64,000 nucleotides of DNA from Amphirosellinia nigrospora (taxonomy: Eukaryota; Ascomycota; Sordariomycetes; Xylariales; Xylariaceae). Position 1 is the first letter of the stretch. Every line of letters begins with the position of its first letter. A model generated the notes under the pieces. That model searched no databases and had not been told where the DNA came from. It saw only the letters and a list, made by a program, of their open reading frames with translations. The translations under genes and the position numbers were made by a program. The stretch covers positions 9,583,569-9,647,568 of the forward strand of contig SCHM01000002.1 in NCBI GenBank assembly GCA_004123355.1. The letters run 5' to 3'. Positions 51,535 to 63,520 of the stretch are shown here, in pieces.

Positions 51535-52879
51535 CTTCCTTTCGTTTAGTGTGAACTAATATATATGATCTCGTTTAATTCAATCTTATGTCGATGGTGG
51601 TTTTATGAAGATATGATGCTTTCCTGGTCGCTCTTCTATGTTTTTCCTAGGCATATAGTAAGAAAGAACGCCGTATGAATGAAACGTTCAGCTTGGTACT
51701 GACTTCACCTATATACCATTCGAGACACCTGAGATGAGATCAGGGCTCGGATCTGATAAGCTAAACCCGAGCATCATTGTCGGTTACCGATGACGGAGCA
51801 TTATTTGGCCCAAGTACTGTCGGGTACTCGCACTCGGCAAACACGTTGCCCGCTACTCCGTGTACTCCCGCGTCTCCGTTGATGCCGAAATTTAGACCGG
51901 TGGGATGGCTCGGCTTATCAGATCGCTGGCACCGCTGATTGGCCATTCTCAAGCCCCATCTAAGCTAGTCCTAGGCTCGATCTACATGCGGTGTGCTAGC
52001 GGCCGTAAAATGAAGGTAAGCGTCAACTAGCCAACTAATAGGATTCCAAAGACAAGACGGAAGCCTAGTTCAAGGCGTGCAACGCAGTGTGTAATAATTC
52101 AGGTGCTAAATCTTTCGATGATTGGTAATCGTATGGCGCTTTATGCATGCGTGCGCTTATAATTTCAATAATCATTACACATGTCCGTAACGGGCGTATG
52201 GCAGTTTACAAGAAATAGTAGTTAAGGTGGAAAAAAAACCTAGAGAACATTTATTGTTAAGCTGCTTTCACTATTGTATTTTCAAATATTTCGATGATTA
52301 TGTAATCCGTACTGACACGAAATTTGGGCAACAACTTGGAATTGTAGGTATAAGCTTATACACTCAATACTTCCAGAGATGCGCAACAGAAGTTCGTTAA
52401 TATCATTGTTGTTATAGATGAACAATCAACCTCTTGCTAGGATGTCTTCCTATTGCATTCCCCGGGCTTTCTAATACCTATTTTATTTCTAGGCTATTTA
52501 CCTCATGTTAGACTGTGAGATTACACGGTCAATTTGGTCAGATCATCAAGGCATGTAAAACTCCAACGCGACACTCTTGATAGGTTTTATCGCGTCTACA
52601 ATGACTTAACGATTGTAAAGAACAGCGCTAGGCCCACCGGCAAATTTCGAGCATCATGATCACTTTTCTGTTTTTTTAGTTGCAGTCGGTCTATCAAGAT
52701 GTAGCTTAGGAAATATAACGCCATTTGGTGAACACTATACGATCTGGACGATGTTATAAAACAGTCAAATGAGACATTTAGCTTATACTCTCATTCATTT
52801 AAATGATATTGTTTAGCTGCTTACAGTCGGTACCTATAATGTAATTGGTTTTTTTTTTTTTTTTTGGAGGAAGGAGCGG
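51535..52879. other. Intergenic, moderately AT-rich
   Basis: No gene recognised. A+T rises from about 52,130 to 52,870 and ends in a run of about 19 T at 52,848-52,866. The only ORF of note (51,761-51,952 minus) is unsupported. Confidence 0.45.
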
Positions 52880-54460
52880 CAAATGATTTCTGCATTCATT
52901 GCTTGTACCTGTGGCACTTGCACCCGTCTATCAACGTCCTTCCCAAGGAACGCCTTCATGATTTCGCCAAAAAAGGCGAGAATTGGGCTCGATTGCTTTT
53001 CATGTTACTGCGCCTCGCAACCCAGGATGGCTACTAGTTTGGGGCGAGTTACTTCTGGTCGAAATCAGGATGCCGACAATTGTCGTACCTGAGAAGTTCG
53101 ACAGCAAAATGTATCGATCTCAGCTCAAGTCTAACTCAGTCAACAAACAGGTCATGATACTGCTCAACCAAGCCGTTCATGCGACACTGCTAACGCACAG
53201 ATCAATGCATTGATCATAGTAGCAGCCGATACAAACGGTGGTGACGTGCACTGGCGTAGCGTCCAACATCAGAACCAGCTGATACAACACCAAAACGAAG
53301 TCCTAACGAATGACATAGACTATATGCGTAAAAACATTAAGATAATGATGCGATCAGCAATACGGGGGGAGATCGGATCGGAATCCTAGACAAGAAAGTA
53401 CTAGAAGCTGTCGAAGCGCAGAAAGAAGGATTCCTAATGACTAAGCTAGGAACTGCTATTTCGAACCAACAATACGACTATGAGTTCGACCCTTTTGACG
53501 ACCACGTCGCCGATATCCCATCGGCACCAACACCGGTGACAGGTAACCCATTCATTCCGACGACGACTGCGCGACCTAACCCATTCACACCGGTCCCGCA
53601 TACGACCATGATGCCTCCACCCCGAAGCCATCATCGAAACCAAAGACGAAGAGTCTGATTTCGCCAACCTCAGGAGATATCTCGCCAATTTTGACCCTTA
53701 TAATCGTCATTATCTCGATACCACAGCGTGCCCTGTCATGAAGCCACAATGCTCGAGCCACAGTGCCACAGGGACAAAGAGATCATCTGTATATAGCCCA
53801 GTTACGTCTACGAAGGTAGATTCAGAGGCCTTCGCGCAACAACAAGTATAGATGACCTACCCCTATCACAGGGCCTTCTGACATACCCTATTCGGTTGCA
53901 CATGACACTCCTCCAATGAGTGTTTGCCTCGCAATTGTGCAATATTGATAAGCGCGGGCTCTGCAAATGTCTTCACGATGTTTACCACTGCACCTCACAT
54001 CTACCTAAATCAACTTACTGCACAAACGCTTCAGATTCAATCCTCTGTTTACAACCACATTACATCGACACGAATCTCGACACGAATAGCGGCCAAAGTA
54101 CCACTGGCGACCAAGGCTCTGCTGGCGACGAAGAGAGCAATGACGACGAGAGAAGCAGTAGCGACGACGAGCAGTATGATTCAGGAGACTCTGCTGGTAA
54201 CAGCGGTAGTTGTACTACTGAGACCAGCGTCCCATCTTCGCATAAACGACCTCTGGATTCCGATGATGATGTTGCTCATCCTCCCTATGGCGGCAAGAGA
54301 ATCAAGATGTCTACATATAAGGATATGACTTGTTTGCAGTCATGGGACAAAAACAAATGCGGCCTCTTAACTGTCGCCGACTTATCTCCAACCGAACAGG
54401 GGAAATGGTTGGGCTCAGATTCATGGTTTTACATGACGACAAGGTTACCGAAAGTCTGAG
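52880..54460 (+). pseudogene. Broken coding region of unknown function
   Basis: Protein-like stretches follow one another on the plus strand in shifting frames: ERLHDFAKKGENWARLLFML near 52,945; NALIIVAADTNGGDVHWRSV then LIQHQNEVLTNDIDYMRKNI near 53,210-53,340; FDPFDDHVADIPSAPTPVTG near 53,485; DFANLRRYLANFDPYNRHYL near 53,660; and an acidic Ser/Asp-rich part (SDDEQYDSGDSAGN) with KRPLDSDDD and GGKRIK, a possible bipartite nuclear signal, near 54,240-54,300. Composition suggests one gene with a Gln/Asn-rich helical segment and an acidic disordered tail. No known family was recognised. Whether the breaks are decay, introns or sequencing loss cannot be told. Confidence 0.4.
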
Positions 54461-56204
54461 CCTCGCACCAATATGACATCTCTAAAGAATTCCTCCGCCC
54501 GTGAAGACGAGATTGCGACCTGAACCCGACAACGGGGTCGGCCGGGAGACCCTCGAAATCGATCTTGGAGAAATGGGATATGCTACAATAGATGAAGCAC
54601 AATGTGGTTATTCGGGCACATACGCTGTGAAGCCTTTAAGGCTTATTGGCTCTATGATATAACGCTTGAATAGAGTTCGATTAAGCCTAGAATACCGTTA
54701 GAGTAATTGTTTATACGGGCGATTATGGTGTCGTTATATACCACACATACCTTATATCTGGTTTCCTGACACAGGGCCTCTAGTTCTGTGTAGTCATAGG
54801 TGTGCCTGTGAATTATTCATGGAATTCTCTTAGATGGTTCCTATCACCACTTTTCCCAAGGTCCCTATTGGCAGCGCATCTAAGCACCGACACAATCAAT
54901 ACATGGCGCACCATCGCTAGAGCTATACTTGTGTGTCTCTATAGCTAGTCGTATAGACCCCAGATTCTTCCATTATCAAGTCTTAAGCCAGTGTGATGCA
55001 TTATAGTAACTTCTACTTTTTGGCCGTTGTATTGTGTACTGGGTGGCGTCCTACCTCTGTGTCTGTGCAGAGGTCGATTCTCATTTTGAAAGCTTGGAAG
55101 CCTGAATGTTTTCGCCTTCGCTCCCGGTTCTGCATCGCCTGTCGGCAATGTGCCGATTTAGAACTTTACTCGCAAAGCAGAACCGGCATAAGTTTTCAAC
55201 TGTTGTCTCCCGGGGGATCGGATCGAGCTGGTGATGGCCATTACTTCCAGAGTTGATCTGTCTCGGTCGCCAGGTAGCTAATATAGTGTTTATTATGTGA
55301 CGAGGCAGTCAGAAGACATGACTTGATGGATGCCTTAGATGTCGCCGTCGCTATTGGCTTGCTAGGTTCAGTGGCCAACTTGGCGCCGCGGCCCGGTACG
55401 CAGGATCACCGCCGCCAAGCCGGCAGTTCGACATACAAGACATGTACCTAACAGATCGAATGTAAAACGCACCAAGAGCTGATTCTCACTGCAGCGCTGT
55501 CAAAGGCGTGTATAATTTGCATACAAGCCTGCAATATTGCTCTTGCTTGTCTCTGCGCGACGGGGCGGCGAAGTGTATGGTAGTGCCTTAGGTCCTGCTG
55601 ACATAGGTGTTCCAGTTCATCACGAGTTGCCAGTCTCCCATTTCTAATGAAATGGAATACCGAAATACGGGCTTCAATTTCTGCCTTCTATTTGTCCTGC
55701 TTGAGAATATGTGTAAAGTTCGAGCTCGAGGGTGTCAAGTACGATAGATTATCGTTAGTCCAGCATCCTTCGATATGGGCTCAGAGTTGTGACACATTGC
55801 CATCTCCTGGCTGATGAGAGTGAGCTGTATCTGAGGATCATCCGGGCGTACGGAAAAACTGATCCCGGGAATGAACAACGACACCCAATCACTCAACTGC
55901 CGTGTCGTTATGGTCGATACGTCTGTGTTTTGGGTGTGCGATCTTGTAATTGGTCCTTTAGCTTGGATGTTGATTACTCTCTCTCCTCTGGATGAATTCG
56001 GAATGAGCACTACTATCGACGGGCGCGGCATAAGGAAATTCCGCATTATGGTCATTACCTAGTGGCCATTGCGGTTATGAACGAGCATTCTGTAGATATG
56101 ATGGTTGATATCCGCTCACTCTTGAATGGTGCGTGCTTGTGAATCTCAACCATCTCGGACAGGCCATCAAGATCGACGTCAATTTGCACCTCAATACCGT
56201 TACG
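54461..56204. other. Intergenic, no gene recognised
   Basis: 1.7 kb with ORFs below 110 aa on both strands, none with recognisable motifs. The last 100 bases are the 5' leader of the DUF1996 gene. Confidence 0.45.
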
Positions 56205-57593
56205 ATGAAGACCAAATTCCTTGCTCAAGCCCTTGCGCTTGCCACGCCTTCTCAAGCATACCTTCGATTCGGATGTGCTACTCTCAGCGTCCAGCGTCTC
56301 GATCCTCTCGTCGAACCAGGTGCCGTTCCCTCAGCCCATCTGCACCAGATCATCGGCGGAAATGGCTTTAATGCAACCATGGACCCGACGACCGACGTCG
56401 CTGAGCGCGCCACTTGCACAACTTGCACGTTCTCGGAGGACTTCAGCAACTACTGGACGGCTGTGATGTACTTGGTATGTATCAGTTCCCTAAACACGTC
56501 CCTGTATGTGCTAACTTTTCTCAGTATGTAAAAACCATCTTCATAGGCTGCCTGGGTGTAACTTGAGGACAAGACTTGGCTTGATGAACGGTACTTACAT
56601 GTACTAGTAAGGCTCGCAACGGCACGTACAAGCGCGTGCCCCAGTATCCGAACTCGCTACTCGGCAATATTAAGGTGGCATGACAGTTTACTACATCCAG
56701 CAGGACTTTTCTTCGAACGGCAACCAGAAGATCACGGCCTTCAAGAAGGTAAGTGCGATTCGCAACCGTTAGTCAGAACAGACAGTTTAACATGCGCAGG
56801 GTTCCGCATGACCGTAGGCACGCCCACGGCCACGGATGGCAGCAATCCGGGGCTCCGCTACACTTGTCTGCAGAACGTCAACACTCGATTCCCCGAGACG
56901 GCTGAGTTCCCAAAGCAGGCGTGCCCCGCCGGCATCATGGCCATCCATCATTTCCCCGCGTGAGTAGACCGCTCTCCCTCCTCTCTATCGGTCTCCCGCC
57001 CGTGCTGACGCTACCGCAGGTGCTGGGATGGCAAGAACCTGGACAGCCCTAACCACCAGGACCACATGTACAACACTAACAAGGGCGCATTCACCCCAGC
57101 GGGAGCATGCCCGGCATCGCACCCTGTACGCATGCCGCAGTTGGCGTACGAGACCATGTGGGACACGCGCCAGTTCAACAACAAGGCCGACTGGCCCGCA
57201 GACGGCTCGCAACCGTTCGTGTGGAGCTACGAAGACAGCAAGGTAAGTCATAATGTCTCCCAAATCCTCCCTCCAAGTTTGCAATCCCCATGTACCCGGC
57301 CGAAGAAGCCATTTTTCGTAAGTTTACGTAAGTTTAGGGATTTGGTACACACGGCGACTACCTCTTTGGGTGGAAAGGCGACGCCTCCAGCGCGCCATGG
57401 ACTCTACGGCCCTTCTTAGCAACGGCATCACCACCCAGTCTGTCGACAAGGCCAACCAGTGCACCATCCAGAACACCGTTATGAGGACATTGACAGCTGT
57501 GAGTATTTTCATGGCCTCTTGTAACGATGAAAACTAACGCTCTATTTCACAGGGCTTACGGCTCTCCCAGGACAAGGCAGTATGCCCATGTAA
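56205..57593 (+). CDS. Secreted DUF1996-family protein, frames broken
   Basis: Fungal secreted protein of the DUF1996 family, often wall- or lignocellulose-associated; biochemical role unknown. The signal peptide MKTKFLAQALALATPSQA leads directly into the domain: LRFGCATLSVQRLDPLVEPG, HLHQIIGGNGFNATMDP, CTTCTFSEDFSNYWTAVMY, KARNGTYKRVPQYPNS, MTVYYIQQDF, CWDGKNLDSPNHQDHMY, CPASHPVRMPQLAYETMWDT, WPADGSQPFVWSYEDSKG, THGDYLFGWKGD, and the end LTALPGQGSMPM. Exons are about 56205-56474, 56608-56748, 56800-56959, 57020-57242, 57338-57498 and 57553-57593. One-base losses occur near 56,672, 56,801, 57,389 and 57,553, and the first splice junction is out of frame. Length and motif order are otherwise complete. 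Confidence 0.88.
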
Positions 57594-59123
57594 GGGTCCA
57601 TTGGGGATAGATGGATCCGTGCCAGTCCGTTTGGGCAAAGGTTGTGGGATATCATAGTATTTTGCAGGTTCGGCACATATACACTCTTTCTCATAATCCA
57701 AAAAGAGGTCACCCTCATTGCGTACTATATGCTCTGCTATCCCTGTGTTCTGTACTCGCACGACCAGCTGAAGATGGATGTTGTCAATCTTAACGGTGTC
57801 TGCTTACTCTATTAATCCCACAAACTAGTAGATGTCTAGAAATGTAGTCGAATGCCCTCTCCGTGCTCAAGCATATTGCATACAAATGTTGAAGTGTTAG
57901 TATGGAAGCCTCCAAGGCTATATGTACAATCCATTTTATTGCTTGGACGCCTCGACTGTGACGGCATTTTTGTAAATAAAGGAGCCCAGTATCCTTCTAC
58001 CTCGAAAAGCAAATCTCGTTGAGCTTCATTTTAAACGAGGAACTGCCCACATAGGCGCGATTAGCGAGAACGCTGACGATTGGCGGATTCATCACCCACC
58101 ATGTCTCCTGCTGCTCGCTATTACACCCACCTACATCTCTGATCGGCATTCAGAGTAACAAGAGGTTGCATGCCTCAGCAATGCCAGATCACCACGATAA
58201 CAATTATCATGATTCGAGGCGTTTGATTACTTTAAGGCGACGTACGGGGTAATTGGGCTAGGGCAATAATCTTATTTGGGCTAGCAGAACACTTACATGT
58301 ACACACTTGCCCGTGAGACAGGTCTGACGTGGCGCCTGGCGCACCCCCTTTGACGTCGCTGTCCATTGAGATCATTAAGGCTACCGGAAAGTGGATTCTG
58401 GTAGCTCGCAGCTAATCCTAATATTAGGAGATGGGCGCAAGGTCAATCTGGGATCGTTCCATACACGCAACGCTACCTTGCTTGTCACATTAGACCGACG
58501 ATACAACTTGATCTCGCACGCAATGGATCTCGAGAAGCGTTTTGATAGTGACACCATTTCGGGCTGCCTCTGGATCTGCGCATTGTAAATCCAAGGCGTT
58601 ACTACCCTCACCGCCTGATCACCCAGTCTCTGCGGATCGATCCGGAAGGTTTGTGGCTGAGATGAGGAAATGCTAGGTACCTAAGGCAGGCTCAAGCCTA
58701 TACCCCAACATCAACATGTCGGCGTCAAATTGGGGCGTAATCATGGTACTCACATGAACAGCTTGAGCAGAGCCTTGCAGGTCGCGCAATCCCCACTCAC
58801 ACGGTGTGCCTTAGACTTTAATCTATTTGTGTTTTCACGAGGCATCACGTAATCTCACGATACCTAGCCCGATACCCAAAAGCCTCACCTTCCCAAGCTT
58901 CACGTAGACCGCACAAGAACACGAAAACCTAGTTACTGCTCGCTCTGCTTTAACGTACACATTACTCTTGATACGATGGTCCGCTTCCTAATCCAGCACC
59001 GTTCTAATGATACTCTCCGCGACGCATATTATGGCTCCAGGGAAATAGCATGTCCGTAGACGACAAGGGGTCGGAGACCAGATGACGAGATGAATGTACT
59101 TGCACCCTTCGGTAAGACAAGGG
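57594..59123. other. Intergenic with decayed repeat copy
   Basis: No gene recognised. The ORF at 58,391-58,588 has no known motif. 58,836-58,911 matches the repeat at 3,852-3,929. Confidence 0.5.
58836..58911. repeat. Decayed dispersed repeat, copy 2
   Basis: Aligns to 3,852-3,929 with cores ATCTCACGATACCT and CTCACCTTC. Most differences are transitions. CTCTCCGCG occurs downstream in both. Confidence 0.55.
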
Positions 59124-60019
59124 TTAATGAGTGCCAGTACTAGGGCCTAATTGCAAGAATACTACTAAGACGGCGGAGTATCTTATACGAGTTAGAACAT
59201 GCTAATGCCCAAGATAAGAATTTAATTCTCTTACCCAGCGGTCGCCGCGAGTCTTTCAAAAGGGCGCCCGGAGCAGTGACAGTCAGAAATCCTAGGAAAA
59301 CCACGATAAAGACTGTGATGACCACCAGCTTCGTCTGTGTAGCACATCCAGGCCTTGGAGGATCCATAAAGGGGTGATCAACATGACCAAGGCGGCGACG
59401 AAGACGCCCAGGGATCCGACAGTATTCACAGCATCGTCGCTGAAAGTCTTGACGAACTTTCTATCGTAGGCCTCCAGTTTCGATCTTGTGTCCTCTCAAC
59501 ACGCTTGATAAACCTGTAATCGCGACAATATGGTCCTCAAACCATCGTCGCAAGGTCGATTTCGGGTTCCTATCGAGATAAGCTCATCGCGGTGCTGTAT
59601 AACTCTGTCTCCTCTTCCAGTATTGCGCCTTCGTGGTTGTCAACCACCTTTGAAGGTTTTGCACAGTTCGGTCCGGAGCTGGGAACAGGCGTCGCATCTC
59701 TGAATATTTCAAGACGGCATCATCATACATTTTGAGCTTGGTCGAGATCTTATCTATCAGGTTTTTCTTTCCAATACATCGTCACGAATCGTTCCATTGT
59801 TGATATCTCTTGGAATTTTATTGGTGCGGTTTTGCGTTTTAATTGATTCATCAATTATTTTAGGCGGACAGTCATCCACAATTTTGGTTGTCTTTCGACT
59901 GAATAGCTCGTCCATCTGGTCCAGTTGTTTTTCGAGGTCGCTCAGTTCATCCTGGAGACTAAATAACGCCCTTGTATGCAACTTGTTGAAACGCCGAGAA
60001 AGCAAAAAATCTGGATCGG
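59124..60019 (-). CDS. DUF6594-family membrane protein, frames broken, first exon not found
   Basis: Fungal DUF6594 protein, a family with an N-terminal helical part and C-terminal membrane helices; function unknown. After an acceptor (CTGCAG at 60,025-60,020) it reads DPDFLLSRRFNKLHTRALFS and LQDELSDLEKQLDQMDE, the family's hallmark. LIDKISTKLKMYDDAVLKYS and RTVQNLQRWL follow. The C-terminal membrane part reads TVGSLGVFVAALVMLITPLW, TKLVVITVFIVVFLGFLTV, FERLAATAG, an intron, and YSAVLVVFLQLGPSTGTH before the stop. At least five frame changes occur. The upstream exon with the start codon was not identified. Decay or poor sequence are both possible. Confidence 0.75.
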
Positions 60020-60539
60020 CTGCAGCAAAAGAGAAAAGCCCTTATATCCAATATATTTCCTAATAATATAACAATATCAACATTCTCATCGTGTTTTTGG
60101 AAGTTTTGGGATATTACGTTACCATGGGCACATATAAAGCTCATTTCCGTAGGATAGTCAGACTGGCTGGGGTCTATATGATCCCGTCTAGTGTACAACC
60201 ATTATGAAGATTACGATTAGTTGATTTATGAAAAAGATATATCTCCCCAGGCGCGAAGGATGAAAGGCTAGAAAATAAGAAAGAGAAGGAAAAAACAACT
60301 AGTACTAGGCAGACTACTGGGCAAACTGCATGGCTGACTGTGTCGATAGCCGACCATGCAGCTAGGGTAGGCGCCCGGATTCATAAGCCTGAAAATTATC
60401 CTGCCGTCATGCTGCTATGTTGGTATTTAGCTCCGGTCATTAGTCTATCTGCCTTAAAGTATGCAACTTCAATCTATTCAATTATCTCTCAAGTGTACCA
60501 TCGAGTTATACCGCCCTCTCATTTAGGCTGTTCTAAATT
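60020..60539. other. Gap between the DUF6594 gene and a small plus-strand ORF
   Basis: Should hold the missing 5' exon and promoter of the DUF6594 gene. No start exon was recognised. AT-rich around 60,040-60,110. Confidence 0.4.
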
Positions 60540-60809
60540 ATGTCTCAACATACAGACCAAGCGGCTCTCAAGCCAAAATATCATGACGCCGATGTGCAAG
60601 CCATGTTCGCCGATCAATACTACCGCGATCAGCAACAACATTGGGCAGACGCGTACGATAAAGACAACGCGGTGAAGCCTTCACCACAGGGGGGAAGGGG
60701 GTTGTTAAGAGTGACACCAATCCAAAACCGAAGCCGAGCAGACTATTAACAGAGACATTCGCATTCAACTCTCGGTACAATTTTCAGATGAGAAATTTAA
60801 AGGTCTAAT
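60540..60809 (+). CDS. Small unknown protein
   Basis: Starts MSQHTDQAALKPKYHDADVQ and continues AMFADQYYRDQQQHWADAYD. At a G-rich tract (60,689-60,700) the frame would change and run on as GVVKSDTNPKPKPSRLL to the stop TAA at about 60,807-60,809; without a change it stops at 60,749 (69 aa). It is charged and Gln/Tyr/Asp-rich, with no signal peptide or membrane helix. No family recognised. It may be real because it lies between two recognised genes and has a natural-looking composition. Confidence 0.35.
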
Positions 60810-61391
60810 GTCATCGGAACAGCCAGGAAATGTCATTCAATAGGATGCTATTGCGATAGTAATAACACACAAGTTAAGCGGGCCCGAATTACGGCACGAC
60901 GCCTAAAATGGAAGCGAGACAACGAAAACAAAAGTTCAAAGAACTGGAGTGTGATTAATGTGGTAGCTGTCTGATTAAATCTGGCTGCATGGGGCATGAC
61001 TGAATTCCGAATCCTAGGTAAGGACTAGGGAAGTACAACGCAGTCTTATGGGCTGTCATTGTTGCCATGATTTGTCGGGATTGATGCAGCCTCCCGTTGA
61101 GGCGCTAGAGAGCATGTGGTAGGCAAGAACTCAGGCTTTCTGATTTCATAGGTCTACATCAATGTCTACTAATGTGAGTTTCTGCAGTAAGCATCTGCAG
61201 GCTGTATGCTACATACAAGGGTCACCGGGTGGGTATTCCTAGCCTTTCTTCGGGGGCTATTTGTCTTGTACTTCTCTATTTTAAGCCACGGGTGTTCTAA
61301 AGCTATCGATTGAGCAAATAGCTACTCGACAACCCTATCGTTCTCCTCTGCACTACAAGCTCACATCTAATTCATCAAGCAAACAGCCACC
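60810..61391. promoter_or_regulatory. Upstream region of the caspase-like gene
   Basis: About 580 bases without an ORF. The start codon at 61,392 is in CAGCCACCATGG, close to a strong Kozak context. Nothing else recognised. Confidence 0.45.
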
Positions 61392-63004
61392 ATGGAATGC
61401 CCATCATGCGGGCTTGCCGTATCTTCATCGTCGAGCTCAGGCACGGAGAGCACGACTAGAACTCACGATTCGTCTGCGACTTCTTATCATATTGAGCTTC
61501 CGACCTGGCTCAGCCAGTTGGACCGAGCGATCCAGTCTGCATGGACGAAGAGGTTCGATCGATACTCTAAGGTTGCAGTTCTCATGATTAGTTGGGAAGA
61601 AACATATCATGGTGCAATGCGAGTCGAGTTAGACCGACTAGCCTCTGTTTTTCGAACGCTCTACAAGTATTCTGTAAGCACGTGGCACATACCTTCCAAG
61701 AATCCAGATCGTGCTACGAGTAAGAAGGTCAACGAATTTTTAGATGAATATGAGCATCCCAGCAACCTCTTAATAATATACTATGCCGGCCATGCAAGAC
61801 ACAACCCCTCGGGGGGGCATTTTCCGATTTGGCAGCCTAGGTTAGTCTTCATACAGCAATTGAGAAATTTGCAGTACTGTCTACTGACATACTTAAGATC
61901 TAACCCAGAGAGGGGGAGGCAGCTTGATACGGCCACTTTTCACCCTTTATTAGTTCGTGCTCAGGATGACTCGCCAGACGTGTTACTTCTGTATGACTGT
62001 TGCTTCGCTCTTTCATCACATAGGTCAAACACAAACACAAGCCAGGCAGAAGTAGAGGGATTGTTCGCGGGTGGCTTTGAATCACAAGTGCCCATTCCTG
62101 GCCAGGATTCGTTTACTAAACATCTCACTGATGCGTTGGCTACGGCACCTGTTGGCCAGCCCCTTACCATTGTAGAACTCCACAGGCAGATTATCGTGCG
62201 GCTTCAAAGTTTCCATGAGCAGGCCCTTTTCGATCAGCATAACGAGATCAGGGTCTGCAATTCAACCGGAAAGGCACTTTATACGAAAGCTGTTCGAGTC
62301 ACGCCGTCTCATTTGTTCCTCGCCGGTAACGAAAATCCAAGATTACTCGCTCTGATGCCCTCCGAATCCTCCAAATCGGCCGAAGTCAATGACAGCGAGT
62401 ATACTCTAGATGAAAACCAGTCCAGTTGGTCTAAAGTACTTTTAGCCATACGCTTACTGGATGACAAAAACATCGAGAGAGATCTTAAGAATTGGTTACT
62501 TAACGCCCCTCAGGGTGAGTCGAGTTCCAAGGCATCTTCCCCAGCCAACCATGACGTATATATAGCAGGCAACTTGGAAACCCAGTTGCAGGTAATTATT
62601 AACATTTCTATTTTAAGGATCGTAAAGGCAAGCTGACTGTTGAATCATGATTTAAGAATGCCTCTAGACCTCCACGAAGTGAGACATCAAGTCCCACACG
62701 CCCACCAAGTCCAACAGTCTACCAAACATCGTCTAGCGGACAGCGCGGTTCACAAGACAATCTTTTCGCCACAGTGACGCCAATACTGAGCAGTCTTGTC
62801 GACCTATTGAACCAAGCAGACGCCCATATTCGTCAAATTTTGCAAGATTGGCATATAGTCGGGGTTGATAAAGAAACGTTTGGAGATGAGTGGCTTTTCG
62901 GTGAATTCAAAACTAGACTAGACTATAAGTGCATAAGCATCCGACCTATTGAAACTCAACATCTACTTGAACAACATAAAGTACGGCTCGTGGAACTAAA
63001 TTAA
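61392..63004 (+). CDS. Caspase-like (peptidase C14) domain protein
   Basis: Predicted cysteine peptidase with a caspase fold. Exons are 61392-61840, 61898-62591 and 62657-63004, giving 496 residues. The first intron (GTTAGT...CTGAC...TTAAG, 57 nt) keeps frame and would otherwise insert 19 residues between the catalytic residues. After a Ser-rich N-terminus come VAVLMISWEETYHGAM, then LLIIYYAGHARHNPSGGHF with the catalytic His134, and VLLLYDCCFALSS with the Cys at spliced position 184 in the D-C-C signature. GLFAGGFESQVPIPGQDSFT, ALATAPVGQPLTIVELHRQI and a disordered Ser/Pro-rich segment follow. The frame is unbroken, unusual here. An alternative end uses an intron at about 62,982-63,028 and runs to 63,367. 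Substrate and partners unknown. Confidence 0.82.
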
Positions 63005-63505
63005 GTCTACTGCTAATTATACACGTAGGAATTCTTAACTCGATACCTTTCCGCCCACGAGTTCTTGAGCCATGACAACGCTTTAATCAACATTACGTCT
63101 CGACTGAATCCATTCTTTTCTTTCACCCTCGATAACGCAAATAAGGAGGGCTCCCTGGCGTCTTCCACGAATCCGACAACTTTAATGAGCTCAATCTGGA
63201 GCTCTAGAGTTGGGGGCAATGTAAGGTCGCATTCTGGTGAGCCTACTAGCTTCTCTATACTCTCAACTTTTATTGATCCTTTGCAGCACATTCTTCACGG
63301 ATATCGCTCAACGCAAATGTTGAGGAACACCATAATTACAGTCAAGACACTGGCAAAAGCGTACTGAGATTTGACATGTGTGAAAACGAAGATGATAAAC
63401 AAGCTCGGGAGAAAGGAGTCGCAGGCGAATGGACTATGGTCAAGTGCTAGACGATATTAAAAAAAGAGAAAACTGTAAGAGGCTCCCAAGTTAATCTTTT
63501 GTTTC
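63005..63505 (+). other. Possible 3' extension of the caspase-like gene or 5' exons of the DUF6590 gene
   Basis: An open stretch EFLTRYLSAHEFLSHDNALI to TVKTLAKAY (63,029-63,367) can be joined in frame to the caspase-like gene through GTACGG...ACACGTAG, with a TACTGCTAAT branch site. A short frame MCENEDDKQAREKGVAGEW follows at 63,376-63,445. The minus strand is also open here (63,013-63,291). Not decidable by eye. Confidence 0.3.
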
Positions 63506-63520
63506 CATTGTGGTTAGGCT

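Noticed and set aside
63013-63291. 92-aa minus-strand ORF
   Set aside because: The plus strand is also open and can be spliced to the caspase-like gene; no evidence for a minus-strand gene.
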